Source of the DNA: Sulfurifustis variabilis | GTDB lineage: Bacteria > Pseudomonadota > Gammaproteobacteria > Acidiferrobacterales > Sulfurifustaceae | NCBI RefSeq assembly: GCF_002355415.1 | Contig: NZ_AP014936.1 | Coordinates: 1,550,001 to 1,614,000 of the forward strand | Length of the DNA: 64,000 nucleotides | Reading direction: 5' to 3' | Shown here: piece by piece, positions 42,434-50,965 of the stretch | Numbering within the stretch: the stretch's first letter is position 1 | Layout of the letters: each line of letters opens with the position of its first letter | Program-made: the position numbers and the translations under genes | The notes under the pieces: generated by a model | Databases searched by the model: none | Told to the model about the DNA's origin: nothing | Seen by the model: only the letters and a program-made list of their open reading frames with translations

Positions 42434-43734
42434 CGCGCGTCCCGCGCCGCCCGGATGCATTCGGCGTGCCGTACCGGCTGGCCGCCCCGCACCTGATCGC
42501 GATCTTCTGCTTCGCGCCCCTGCTGGCCGTCTACGCCGCGCTGCCCGACGCCTGGTTCCTCGAAAGCTGGGGCGGTTCCAAGTCGGCGGGCGCGTTCGAG
42601 CTGCTGCTTTTCGCGTGTTACCTGGCATTGTTCGCGACGGGCTCGTTCATCGGCGTCCGGATGCCGGTAGGGCGGGGCGGTCCGCTCTCCCCGATGCTGA
42701 CCGACCCGCCGCGGTGGTACGTCAGGCTGGGGCTGCTCGTTGCCCTCGGTGCCTACGCCTTCTGGTTCGCGCTTTCCATGGATCGATCGGGCGGATTCGA
42801 AGCGCTGCTTGCCCGGATGGCGAGCGACCCGTATTACGTGAAAGCGCACCTGATGGAAACGGTGCCGGGGATCACCACCCTGACCCAGGTGGCCGTTCTC
42901 GCCGTTCCCTTGATGCTCGTCAGCGGAAAAGGCGGCTCCCTGGATCGACTGTTGATCGTGGCGATCCTGGTCCTGGCGGGCGCGCGGGCGTACCTCCACT
43001 CCGAGCGCCTGGCGTTACTGGAGCTCCTTGTCCCCATGGCCTTCCTCTGGGCCTCGGGTCGGAGACTCGGCCGCGCTCCCACTCTCGCGGGGTTCGCTGT
43101 CCTGCTCGCCGCCGGCGTCATGCTCTTTGTTGCCTTCGAGGCAACCCGCTCGCTGATCTATCTCGGAATCGAGGGACCGGACGCGGCGGCGGAGTACGGG
43201 TTGGTCCGGCTGGTGGGCTATTACCTGACCAGCATCAACAACGGCTTGTTCGTGATTCGCGAAGCCGCCTTCGACACGCCTCTGTACTCCGTGTTGGGAG
43301 CCCTTTGGGCGCTTCCCGGTGCCGACGAAATCTACCGCGCCCTGGCGGGTCCGGCACCCGATTACCCTGTCGATCTGATCAACCGGGGGGACCTGAATCC
43401 CGAGTTCGGCACGGTCACCGCCCCGGGCAGCTGGGTTGCGGATCTCGGTTGGGTGGGCGCGGGTGTCGCGGCCGCCTTTTTCGGCTGCGTCTCGGGATGG
43501 CTCTACCGGCGCGCCCCGCTCACGCCGGTCGCCGCCGCCTGCTATGCCGTCTGGCTGGTCGGACTGCTCGAATTCATGCGCATTCCTTACTTCACGGATA
43601 CACGGCTGGTGCCCGCTTATCTTTTCCTCGGTGGATTGTTCGTGTTGGGGGCGTTCGAGCGCGTGGCTCGAGCCCGGAGTGGACCGGTGGATCATGGACG
43701 AGTCGATCGCAATCAATACGCGCGTAATCCGTAG
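42415..43734 (+). CDS. wzy: Wzy-type polymerase
   Basis: This 439-residue membrane protein has about 11 to 12 hydrophobic segments and a large outside loop near residues 315-345 (AGPAPDYPVDLINRGDLNPEFG). Very low identity is normal for Wzy, so the call rests on topology and position: it lies in a locus with Wzz, Wzx and the initiating transferase and has the 'oligosaccharide repeat unit polymerase' layout. The ATG at 42415 overlaps the preceding gene by 19 bp, and its 3' end overlaps the next gene by 41 bp. It would join lipid-linked repeat units in the periplasm. Confidence 0.7.
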   Translation: MAGETLTRVPRRPDAFGVPYRLAAPHLIAIFCFAPLLAVYAALPDAWFLESWGGSKSAGAFELLLFACYLALFATGSFIGVRMPVGRGGPLSPMLTDPPRWYVRLGLLVALGAYAFWFALSMDRSGGFEALLARMASDPYYVKAHLMETVPGITTLTQVAVLAVPLMLVSGKGGSLDRLLIVAILVLAGARAYLHSERLALLELLVPMAFLWASGRRLGRAPTLAGFAVLLAAGVMLFVAFEATRSLIYLGIEGPDAAAEYGLVRLVGYYLTSINNGLFVIREAAFDTPLYSVLGALWALPGADEIYRALAGPAPDYPVDLINRGDLNPEFGTVTAPGSWVADLGWVGAGVAAAFFGCVSGWLYRRAPLTPVAAACYAVWLVGLLEFMRIPYFTDTRLVPAYLFLGGLFVLGAFERVARARSGPVDHGRVDRNQYARNP

Positions 43735-44743
43735 CGGAGGTAGCAGCGGCGTTCTGCGATACACGCGCGAACTCTCCCGTGCGCTCGCGGGACAGGCCAC
43801 GGCCGTCGCGCCGACGGGTGCGTTCTCGGGGACCGCCGGCCACCTGTGGGAGCAGCTTTCCCTTCCGCGGCGGGTCGGCCGGGCGCTGCTTTTCAGTCCG
43901 TCGAACACGGGGCCGCTGGCGGTCTCGAGGCAGGTCGTGACCATCCATGACTGGGCCGTGATGGATCACCCCGAATGGTTCAGCCCCCGGTTCAGCGCCC
44001 TGTATCGCTTCCTGCTGCCTCGGCTGGTTGCGCGCGTGCGGCGCGTGATCACGGTGTCCCGGTTCAGTCGAGAACGCATCCTGGAGGCGACGCGTGTCGA
44101 CCCCGAGCGCGTCGTTGTGGTACCGAATGCCGTGGGACCGGAGTTCCGCCCGCAGTCCCGGGAGCGGACGGCGAGCATGCGCCGGTCGCTGCGACTCAAG
44201 AGCGACCGGTACGTGCTGAGCCTGGGTTCGATCGAGCCGCGCAAGAACATTCCTCGGGTGCTGTCGGCGTGGCGGATGGCGCAACGACAGCTGCCGTCCG
44301 ACGTCTGGCTGGTCATAGCGGGCGCACCCGGAAGCGCCTCTGTGTTCCGTGCCGTGCCGTTGAATGCGCTGCCCGAGCGCGTCCAGCTCATCGGCCGGGT
44401 GCCGGAGGCCGAGCTGCCCGCGCTGTACACCGGCGCCATCGCGTTGGTATATCCGTCGCTCTACGAGGGCTTCGGTCTGCCTCTCCTCGAGGCCATGGCC
44501 AGCGGTACGCCGGTGATCGGGTCTTCGCGCGGCGCGATGCCCGAGGTGGTCGAGGCCGCCGGGCTGCTGGTCGACCCACGCGTGCCGGAAGCGATCGCGG
44601 AAGCGGTCGTGCGCGTTGTGGTGCGGACCGACCTGTGGAAGACGCTGCGACATCGCGGACTGGAGCGTGCCCGCCGATTCAGCTGGAAGGAGACCGCGAG
44701 ACAGACGCTTGCGGTACTGCGCGAAGCCGGGAGCGACGCATGA
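43694..44743 (+). CDS. Family 4 glycosyltransferase
   Basis: This 349-residue GT-B enzyme opens with MDESIAINTRVIRSGGSSGVLRYTRELSRAL. The core is LSLGSIEPRKNIPRVLSAWRMA (about residues 174-195). The donor site is VYPSLYEGFGLPLLEAMASGTPVIGSSRGAMPEVV, with the E-x7-E pair (EGFGLPLLE). This is the mannosyl/rhamnosyl-transferase-like GT4 subgroup often in Wzy-type loci. The start lies 41 bp inside the polymerase gene, a larger overlap than elsewhere here. A later start near the GVLRYTREL segment is possible but would remove a conserved Gly loop. Confidence 0.83.
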   Translation: MDESIAINTRVIRSGGSSGVLRYTRELSRALAGQATAVAPTGAFSGTAGHLWEQLSLPRRVGRALLFSPSNTGPLAVSRQVVTIHDWAVMDHPEWFSPRFSALYRFLLPRLVARVRRVITVSRFSRERILEATRVDPERVVVVPNAVGPEFRPQSRERTASMRRSLRLKSDRYVLSLGSIEPRKNIPRVLSAWRMAQRQLPSDVWLVIAGAPGSASVFRAVPLNALPERVQLIGRVPEAELPALYTGAIALVYPSLYEGFGLPLLEAMASGTPVIGSSRGAMPEVVEAAGLLVDPRVPEAIAEAVVRVVVRTDLWKTLRHRGLERARRFSWKETARQTLAVLREAGSDA

Positions 44744-45948
44744 CCGCCCGAGCGAGAAAGGTCGCGGTCGTGCACGAATGGTTCGAGACGGTCGCCGGTT
44801 CGGAACGGGTGGTGGAGCAGATCTTGCGATGCTATCCGGAGGCCGACGTCTACTGCATCGTCGATTTCCTGTGCGAGAGCGATCGACGGCTCCTGTCCGG
44901 GCGGCGCGTCCGAACGTCATTCATCCAACGACTGCCCTTCGCCCGCCGATGTTTCCGGCACTACCTGCCGCTCATGCCGTTCGCGGTGGAACAGTTCGAC
45001 CTGTCGGCGTACGACATCGTGATCAGCAGCACGCACGCGGTCGCAAAGGGCGTCCTCACCGGCCCCGACCAGCTGCACCTGGCCTACGTGCACTCGCCGA
45101 TGCGGTACGCCTGGGACATGCAGCATCAGTATCTCCGGGAGTCCAACCTCGTCTGGGGCATTCGCTCGGTATTCGCGCGCGCGATTCTGCACGCCATGCG
45201 CACCTGGGATTACCGGACGTCGTGCGGTGTGGACGTTTTCATCGCGAACTCCGCGCACGTCGCCCGCCGGGTACGCAAGTGCTACGGCCGCGAGGCCATG
45301 GTCATTCCTCCGCCCGTCGATACCGACACGTTCGCGCTTCGGAACCGAAAGGAGGATTTCTACGTGACCGTCTCCCGGGCGGTGCCTTACAAGCGTCTCG
45401 ACCTGCTCGTCGAGGCGTTCTCGCGCATGCCAGCCCGGCGCCTGCTCGTGTTGGGACGCGACACGAATTCGGCTTCCCTGCGCAGTAAAGCCGGATCGAA
45501 CGTCGAGCTTCTGGGTCACCAGCCGATCGACGTCGTGCGGGATTTCCTGCAGCGCGCGCGGGCATTCGTGTACGCGGCGGAAGAGGATTTCGGCATCGCG
45601 GTGCTGGAGGCGCAGGCGTGCGGAACGCCCGTGATCGCCTACGGAAAAGGCGGCGTTCGCGAGACGGTGCGAGCGACACCGGCCGAGCGGGCGACGGGGG
45701 TGCTCTACGAGGAGCAGAGCGTCGACGCGGTCGTCGCCGCCGTGGACCGATTCGAACGCGAGAGTAGCCGCTTCGATCCGTCCGCCTGTCGGGCGAACGC
45801 CGAGCGGTTTACGCAAAGCCGCTTTCGGTCGGACTTCGAGGCCGCGGTGGAAGCCGCCTGGCTCGAGTTGCGGGCGCGCGAGAGGCACGACGGAGCACGG
45901 CCTGGCCGGGCGGACGCGGTACGGTACGGGAGAGGATATGGCGTTTGA
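44740..45948 (+). CDS. Family 4 glycosyltransferase (WbaZ/mannosyltransferase-like)
   Basis: This 402-residue GT-B enzyme begins KVAVVHEWFETVAGSERVVEQIL, the start typical of GDP-mannose-using transferases of the WbaZ type. Other landmarks are HSPMRYAWDMQHQYL, VIPPPVDTDTFALRNRKEDFYVTVSRAVPYKRLDLLVEAF, and EEDFGIAVLEAQACGTPVIAYGKGGVRETV. In the last, the two glutamates of E-x7-E are visible as EEDFGIAVLE. It overlaps both the previous gene (ATGA) and the next one (11 bp). Mannose transfer is an inference from family resemblance. Confidence 0.83.
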   Translation: MTARARKVAVVHEWFETVAGSERVVEQILRCYPEADVYCIVDFLCESDRRLLSGRRVRTSFIQRLPFARRCFRHYLPLMPFAVEQFDLSAYDIVISSTHAVAKGVLTGPDQLHLAYVHSPMRYAWDMQHQYLRESNLVWGIRSVFARAILHAMRTWDYRTSCGVDVFIANSAHVARRVRKCYGREAMVIPPPVDTDTFALRNRKEDFYVTVSRAVPYKRLDLLVEAFSRMPARRLLVLGRDTNSASLRSKAGSNVELLGHQPIDVVRDFLQRARAFVYAAEEDFGIAVLEAQACGTPVIAYGKGGVRETVRATPAERATGVLYEEQSVDAVVAAVDRFERESSRFDPSACRANAERFTQSRFRSDFEAAVEAAWLELRARERHDGARPGRADAVRYGRGYGV

Positions 45949-46711
45949 AGCGGAGCGCGTCCGACGAGTCCCGGAAGCGCGCGCGCACGGCTTCGGCTAC
46001 GACGCGCACCGCTACGCGATCGCGCCCAGGGCGAGCAGAGACGGGGCGGCGGTCCGGCTTCCCACCGTACTTCCGCCGCGTCGTGCCAGGGCGTCGCGCG
46101 GGGCTCGGGTCCTGAAGCGGGTGATGGACATCCTGGGCGCCGTCTTTCTCCTGGTGGTCCTTGCGCCGGTGCTCCTTCACATCGCTCTGCTCGTCAAGCT
46201 GGCGGCAGGCGGTCCGGTGCTGTTCCGGCATCCGCGCGTCGGGCGTCACGGAAAAACCTTCGTCTGCTACAAGTTCAGGACCATGATTCGTAACGCCGAC
46301 GAGGTGCTCGAGGGCATGCTCGCCAGCGATCCGAACGTTCGCGAGGAGTGGAACCGCCACTACAAGCTCAAGTACGATCCGAGGGTCGTGCCGATCGGGC
46401 GGATACTCCGGCGAACGAGCCTGGACGAGCTGCCTCAGCTGTTGAACGTGCTGAAGGGGGAGATGAGCCTCGTGGGGCCGCGCCCGATCGTCAGCGGCGA
46501 ACTGGACCGCTATCGCGAAAACGTGCACCACTATCTGGAAACCGCGCCCGGCCTGACCGGCCTCTGGCAAATCAGCGGTCGCAATGACCTGAGCTACGCG
46601 GATCGCGTCTCGCTCGATATCTGGTACTCGAGAAACTGGTCGTTGTGGCTCGACGTGGTCATTCTTTCGAGGACATTCAGGGCGATCGTCTCGAGCCGCG
46701 GCGCCTACTGA
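45938..46711 (+). CDS. Undecaprenyl-phosphate sugar phosphotransferase (initiating enzyme)
   Basis: This 257-residue protein is the catalytic-half form of the PHPT (WbaP/WcaJ) superfamily. After a basic cytoplasmic lead, one membrane re-entrant helix (LGAVFLLVVLAPVLLHIALLVKL, about residues 66-88) is followed by the conserved block: PVLFRHPRVGRHGKTFVCYKFRTM, RRTSLDELPQLLNVLKGEMSLVGPRPI, TGLWQISGRNDLSYADRVSLD. The aspartate-glutamate pair in TSLDELPQ is catalytic. It moves a sugar phosphate from a nucleotide sugar to undecaprenyl phosphate and so begins the repeat unit. GAGAGG before 45938 is a fair ribosome site. It is the last gene of the plus-strand locus. Confidence 0.9.
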   Translation: MAFEAERVRRVPEARAHGFGYDAHRYAIAPRASRDGAAVRLPTVLPPRRARASRGARVLKRVMDILGAVFLLVVLAPVLLHIALLVKLAAGGPVLFRHPRVGRHGKTFVCYKFRTMIRNADEVLEGMLASDPNVREEWNRHYKLKYDPRVVPIGRILRRTSLDELPQLLNVLKGEMSLVGPRPIVSGELDRYRENVHHYLETAPGLTGLWQISGRNDLSYADRVSLDIWYSRNWSLWLDVVILSRTFRAIVSSRGAY

Positions 46712-46722
46712 GATCCAGCGGG

Positions 46723-47514
46723 TCAGGCCGGCGGGGGCGAATCCGCCAAACGGGCCCGGGCGCGCCGTAGCCCGTCGGGACTCCCGATGTCGAGGTACGG
46801 CGTTTCGGAGACCCGAAGGGCGGCGACCCGCAGTCCTGCGTCGATGGCGGCGTGGAGCACCTCGCCGACGTGGAGCTCCTGCCGAATCCGTCCGCGTTGC
46901 AGAAGCTGTGCGAGATGCTGATGCATGAACTCCGTGAAGGGCGGGTTCCACACGGCCATGCCCCAGGTGGACGTGAGCGTCGTGTGCAGAGGCTTGATCA
47001 GGATCCGGCGGACCAGGCCGGCTTCGGTCTCCACGACATCCATCGCTTGCGGCCGATCGGCAGGAAACAGCCCGAGCACCGCGTCCGCGCCCATGCGGTC
47101 CTGGGCCTCGAGCAGCCGTCCGTAGGCGTCCGGCGTGTCGAAGAGAATGTCGGGAAAGCCCAGCGCCACGCGGTGCCCCTTCACGAACGGATAGGCGGCG
47201 TCCAGGGTAAAGGGCACGCCGTACGACAGCGAGGCGACGACGTAGGCGATCGACGGTCCGCCCGGCGCCCGCTCCCCGAGATGCGCGGGAATGTCCCACT
47301 TGCCTCGCCGTAACACGACGAACGCCCGCGTGATTCCGGCGCTGGCCATACGCGCCAACGTATGCTCGCAGACCGCCCTCGGTTGGGCGCCGCCGGCCGC
47401 GCGCCACAGCGGAAGCAGTTCCTTGCTGCAGGGCTGAGGCGCGATGCGCGTCGCGTGTCCGGCTGCCGGCAGGATGCCGATCACGGATTGGCCGGTGGGG
47501 CGGGTTGCGGGCAT
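46723..47514 (-). CDS. Sugar nucleotidyltransferase (RmlA-like)
   Basis: This 263-residue protein begins SVIGILPAAGHATRIAPQPCSKELLPLW. It is the nucleotidyltransferase P-loop-like motif GGxGTRLxPxT...K with the two glycines replaced by Ala-Ala and a preserved K, as in a known subgroup whose signature is PCSKE. Next come GVPFTLDAAYPFV, VALGFPDILF (the DxD-like D) and SETPYLDIGSPDGLRRARA, the usual end where product binds. It reads toward the sugar-transferase gene, with only 11 bp between the stops. A strong AAAGGAGG ribosome site precedes the start. It may make the activated first sugar of the repeat unit (inference). Confidence 0.78.
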   Translation of the reverse strand: MPATRPTGQSVIGILPAAGHATRIAPQPCSKELLPLWRAAGGAQPRAVCEHTLARMASAGITRAFVVLRRGKWDIPAHLGERAPGGPSIAYVVASLSYGVPFTLDAAYPFVKGHRVALGFPDILFDTPDAYGRLLEAQDRMGADAVLGLFPADRPQAMDVVETEAGLVRRILIKPLHTTLTSTWGMAVWNPPFTEFMHQHLAQLLQRGRIRQELHVGEVLHAAIDAGLRVAALRVSETPYLDIGSPDGLRRARARLADSPPPA

Positions 47515-47646
47515 GCAGCCTCCTTTATTTCATCATACTAATAGCGTCGGGCAGGTCTCGCGCAGCGCGCCGGCCGGCGTGTGCTAGGCTTTGAAAAAAT
47601 ACGGAATTTCCAAGGAGCGGGGCGATCCCGAATTCGGACACTGAAG

Positions 47647-49311
47647 GTGACTAACCCCGTCCTTTCCATCCCGGCCCGCCGGGCTTCCGGCTGGTTGACC
47701 GAAACCGACCCCAAGTATGCCCGTGCGTGGCTGGAGTCGCTGCCGCTCGCCGACAGCGCGGAGACCGGCCGGGAAATCTACCAGGCTGTGTACACGCTGA
47801 ACCGCGTGGAGTTGAACGCCTCGGTCCGTTTTGAACTCATGGAGCTGTACGGTCCGGCGGTCGCGTCCGTCTGCGCCGGCCTGCGCTCGTATCTCGCCCA
47901 TGAGGTGCCCCCGCTCGGACCGAAGAAGCGGCAGCTTGCGGAATTCCTGCGCCGCTTGCACGTGGAGATGGCGTACGGGTACAAGCTGTGCCTGCACGGC
48001 ATGCAGAAAGCGCGCTTCCGGATGGGTCGGCGCGCCCGGCTTCTGCGTTCGACGGAGCGGGCGCTGCACCACCTGGGCGAGGTCCTGTTGCGGTCGTATG
48101 CCGTCTACATACCTTATCCTGGCGGCACGTGGCGCGAGATCCACGAGCTTTATCGCCTGGCAGAGGCAGCCGGGCTCAGCGAGGAGCAGATACCGGAATC
48201 GGACGAGAACGCCGCCGAGCCATCCGTTCCCGTGAGCATACGATCGCGCTACGTGCGCGTGCTTCTGCTTGGGGCGGCGAATCCCTATCAGCTCCCGCAG
48301 GGCGTCGCCCAGCAGTTGCAGTCCTTTCTGGCGCGCTGGGCCGACACGGCAGTGCTATCCGCGAGCGTGTCGGTATCCAACCCGGCGGCGCATTTTCTGG
48401 TCGAGCTGGACGCCGATTCGCCGCCGCAGCCGTTTCCGAAGCGCGTCGAAGAGAATCGCGACACGGCCAGCCTGCGTGCGCTGAACACGCTCGCGCTCGT
48501 ACGCACATTGCGGGAGTTCGCCGACCGGCTCGAAAGGGGAGGGGCGGTCGACCGCAGGGAGCTCGGCGTTGACTGTCTCGAGGCCTCCTGTCTGGATTTC
48601 ATACGCCGCCTCGCGCGGCTCTGGGGGCTGAGCGCCAGGCGCCGGCATGCCCGGCGGCGGCAACGCCGGCCGGTGCTCGTGTGTTCCGGGATCGAGGCGC
48701 TGCATTTCTTCGTCAACGGACAACAACCCTTCGATGCCTCGACGGTGGAGTCGTCTTCCGATGCCGAGTTCATCGAGCTCGACCGGCTATCCGGTCTATC
48801 GGAGGAGACGGAGACGGAGCAGGCCGCCGGAAACGGCGAACACCATCGCATCGATCGCTGGCAGGTTCGCGACGTCGGGCCCCACGGGATGGCCCTCGCG
48901 CGCTATGGGGATGCCCGGATCGGCGTCAAAGTGGGCGATCTGCTCGGGCTCCAGGAGACGGACGATCCGGGTCGATGGCAGGTCGTGGTCGTGCGCTGGA
49001 TGAAGAGTCCCGAGACGGGAAGCCTGGAGCTCGGCGTCGAGATCCTGTCGGCATCCGCGATTCCGGTTGCGGTTCGCCGTTTGTTCGCCGACGGAAGCGT
49101 CGAAACGCCGTATCGCGTCGGTCTGCAGCTGCCGGCCGAACCACGGCTGCGCAGACCGCAGACGCTGCTCGTCACGCGCGGGCTCTTTCTCGAGAAGCGC
49201 GATCTGCAGGTGGCGGAGCCGGACGGCGCGGTGCGACGGATACGCCCGCTTCGCCTGCTGGAACGGACCGGCGCGTTCGAGCAGTTCGTCTACGCCGACG
49301 TCGCCCGCTAG
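47647..49311 (+). CDS. Conserved protein with a PilZ-like C-terminal domain
   Basis: This is a 554-residue protein. The start is taken as the GTG at 47647. The in-frame extension to 47581 covers a sequence with AAGGAG that looks like leader rather than coding, though no start codon is ideally placed behind it. Residues about 30-340 are helical and rich in Leu and Arg (ELYGPAVASVCAGLRSYLAHEV, LRRLHVEMAYGYKLCLHGMQKARF). Residues about 398-480 resemble a PilZ beta-barrel: WQVRDVGPHGMALARYGDARIGVKVGDLLGL, then VVVVRWMKSPETGSLELGVEILS. The cyclic-di-GMP signature is degenerate (DVGPHG where D/NxSxxG is expected), so nucleotide binding is uncertain. It would suit control of polysaccharide or motility, but no partner is proven. 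Confidence 0.55.
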   Translation: MTNPVLSIPARRASGWLTETDPKYARAWLESLPLADSAETGREIYQAVYTLNRVELNASVRFELMELYGPAVASVCAGLRSYLAHEVPPLGPKKRQLAEFLRRLHVEMAYGYKLCLHGMQKARFRMGRRARLLRSTERALHHLGEVLLRSYAVYIPYPGGTWREIHELYRLAEAAGLSEEQIPESDENAAEPSVPVSIRSRYVRVLLLGAANPYQLPQGVAQQLQSFLARWADTAVLSASVSVSNPAAHFLVELDADSPPQPFPKRVEENRDTASLRALNTLALVRTLREFADRLERGGAVDRRELGVDCLEASCLDFIRRLARLWGLSARRRHARRRQRRPVLVCSGIEALHFFVNGQQPFDASTVESSSDAEFIELDRLSGLSEETETEQAAGNGEHHRIDRWQVRDVGPHGMALARYGDARIGVKVGDLLGLQETDDPGRWQVVVVRWMKSPETGSLELGVEILSASAIPVAVRRLFADGSVETPYRVGLQLPAEPRLRRPQTLLVTRGLFLEKRDLQVAEPDGAVRRIRPLRLLERTGAFEQFVYADVAR

Positions 49312-50123
49312 ACGGCCTTCAGCGCACGCCAGTCATCGGGCAGGTGCGCGCGCACTCGCTTCAGGAGTTCTGGGTAGATCTTCGCATTCCCGGCGACGAC
49401 GTGGCCGGTGCGGAGATGGTCCTGCCCCCCGGATGGATCGCCGATGAACCCGCCGGCCTCCTCGACGAGCAGACACCCGGCGGCCATGTCCCACGCGTGC
49501 AGGCCGAACTCCCAGAAGCCGTCGAAGCGCCCGCACGCCACATGGGCGAGATCGAGTGCCGCCGACCCGGCGCGACGCACGCCGCTCACATCCGGTGCGA
49601 GGTCCCTGAAGATCCCGACCCACATGTCGAGGAACGCCTGGCCCTTGAAGGGAAAGCCGGTGCCGAGCAGCGCGTGGCGCATATCGTGCGTCTGGCTCAC
49701 GCGAATGCGCCGCTCGTTGAGCTGTGCGCCCTGACCGCGCGTCGCAGTGAACAGCTCGTTTCGATGCGGGTCGAATACGACGGCCTGCTCGAGGCGGCCC
49801 TTGTGCTCGAGCGCTATCGATACCGCGAAGTGCGGATACGAGTGCAGAAAGTTGGTGGTGCCGTCCAGCGGATCGATGATCCAGCAGTAATCGCCCCCGG
49901 GGTGGCGGCCCGTTTCTTCCGCCAGGATGGCGTGGTCGGGATAGGCGTGCCGAAGGATGTCGATGATTTCCGCCTCGGCGAAACGGTCCACGTCGCTGAC
50001 GAAATCGCTGCGTCCCTTGGCCTCGATCTTGAGCCGGTCGGGCCGGTCCAGGTGCCGCATGATGACGCTGCCCGCACGGCGCGCGGCCTTGACCGCCGTG
50101 TTGAGCATCGGATGGAGGGCCAT
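49308..50123 (-). CDS. suhB: Inositol-1-monophosphatase family protein SuhB
   Basis: This is a 271-residue protein. The ATG at 50123 is chosen because it gives the family N-terminus HPMLNTAVKAARRAGSVIMRHL; the longer frame carries a long arginine-rich non-homologous lead. Metal-binding motifs are AILAEETG (Glu), WIIDPLDGTTNFLHSYPHFAVSIAL (D-P-L-D-G-T) and AWDMAAGCLLVEEAGG (W-D). SuhB hydrolyses inositol phosphate and in gammaproteobacteria also joins the ribosomal-RNA antitermination complex. Its stop overlaps the stop of the facing gene by 4 bp. It lies back to back with trmJ, an arrangement kept in many gammaproteobacteria. Confidence 0.93.
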   Translation of the reverse strand: MALHPMLNTAVKAARRAGSVIMRHLDRPDRLKIEAKGRSDFVSDVDRFAEAEIIDILRHAYPDHAILAEETGRHPGGDYCWIIDPLDGTTNFLHSYPHFAVSIALEHKGRLEQAVVFDPHRNELFTATRGQGAQLNERRIRVSQTHDMRHALLGTGFPFKGQAFLDMWVGIFRDLAPDVSGVRRAGSAALDLAHVACGRFDGFWEFGLHAWDMAAGCLLVEEAGGFIGDPSGGQDHLRTGHVVAGNAKIYPELLKRVRAHLPDDWRALKAV

Positions 50124-50133
50124 GACGTTTCCA

Positions 50134-50185
50134 AGAGCGCGAAAGCGCGGGATTGTATAAGCTCGGGTGCCGGGATAAAAGCAAA
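50134..50185 (-). promoter_or_regulatory. Candidate suhB promoter and leader hairpin
   Basis: Read leftward, TTGCTT is followed after about 18-19 bp by TTATACAAT, a fair sigma70 pair (-10 about 50152-50159). Just downstream, in the presumed leader, GAGCGCGAAAGCGC (50134-50147) can fold into a short stem with a GAAA tetraloop. TATAAG at 50156-50161 on the plus strand could serve trmJ, but I see no matching upstream box. Confidence 0.35.
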
Positions 50186-50206
50186 AGCCTCTCGCACGGC
50201 GCGCCG

Positions 50207-50941
50207 ATGAACTCCGCAGCGACGCAGATCCGCGTGGTCCTGATACGACCGACACACCCCGGCAACGTCGGGGCCGCCGCACGGGCGCTCAAGAACATGG
50301 GTCTCGAGCGGCTTTATGTCGTCGCGCCGGCCGCCTTTCCCCACGTCGAGGCGACGGCCCGGGCGGCCGGAGCCGAAGACCTGCTCGCCGGTGCCGTGCT
50401 CAGCCCTGACCTCGACGCCGCACTGGCCGAGTGCCACTATGTGCTGGGCACCAGCGCCCGGCCGCGCCATATCGGGTGGCCGATGCTCGAGCCGGCAGAG
50501 GCGGGAACGCGTCTGGTCGACGAGTCGCGGCGCGGACCCGTCGCCCTGCTTTTCGGCCAGGAGCGCTCGGGACTGACGAACGCGGAGCTGGACCGCTGCC
50601 ACGCGCTCGTGCAGATACCCGCCAACCCGGCGTACCCGTCACTCAATCTCGCCGCCGCGGTGCAGGTTCTGGCCTACGAGATCCGACGCGCCTTGGGACT
50701 GCCCGAACAGCCGCGGTCCGAGGAATCGGAAGCACCACCGGCCAGCGCGAACGAGATGGAACACTTTTACCGGCACCTCGAGGAGGTCCTGGTCGACACG
50801 GGCTTTCTCGACCCCGCAAACCCGCGCCTCCTCATGCGGCGCCTGCGACGGCTGTTCAACCGTGCACGGCCCGATCAGAATGAGATGGCCATATTGCGGG
50901 GGATTCTGTCGGCAGTTCAGCGCGTCACACGCAAATCTTGA
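50207..50941 (+). CDS. trmJ: tRNA (cytidine/uridine-2'-O)-methyltransferase TrmJ
   Basis: This 244-residue protein is a SPOUT-fold enzyme that 2'-O-methylates position 32 of certain tRNAs. It begins RVVLIRPTHPGNVGAAARALKNMGL, the SpoU-type motif 1. Motif 2 is ALLFGQERSGLTNAELDRCHALVQIP. Motif 3, forming the knot, is NPAYPSLNLAAAVQVLAYEIRRAL. A C-terminal helical extension (HFYRHLEEVLVDTGFLDPANPRLLMRRLRRLFNRA) is a feature of TrmJ against other SpoU proteins. The ATG at 50207 is preferred to an upstream ATG at 50153 that would add 18 unrelated residues. It runs into cysE with a 24-bp gap. Confidence 0.93.
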   Translation: MNSAATQIRVVLIRPTHPGNVGAAARALKNMGLERLYVVAPAAFPHVEATARAAGAEDLLAGAVLSPDLDAALAECHYVLGTSARPRHIGWPMLEPAEAGTRLVDESRRGPVALLFGQERSGLTNAELDRCHALVQIPANPAYPSLNLAAAVQVLAYEIRRALGLPEQPRSEESEAPPASANEMEHFYRHLEEVLVDTGFLDPANPRLLMRRLRRLFNRARPDQNEMAILRGILSAVQRVTRKS

Positions 50942-50965
50942 CAATAACGATCAACGACCAGCCAA

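Noticed and set aside
911-47514. Exosortase/PEP-CTERM system
   Set aside because: Several genes (AsnB-type enzymes, FemAB-like proteins, GT4 types, heparinase) recall exosortase-linked loci, but no exosortase, PEP-CTERM protein or PrsK/PrsR pair is present in the window.
50938-50943. TTGACA just before cysE as a promoter box
   Set aside because: It is a perfect -35 hexamer but no -10 box stands 15-19 bp downstream (GCCAAA at the expected place). It overlaps the trmJ stop and is probably chance.
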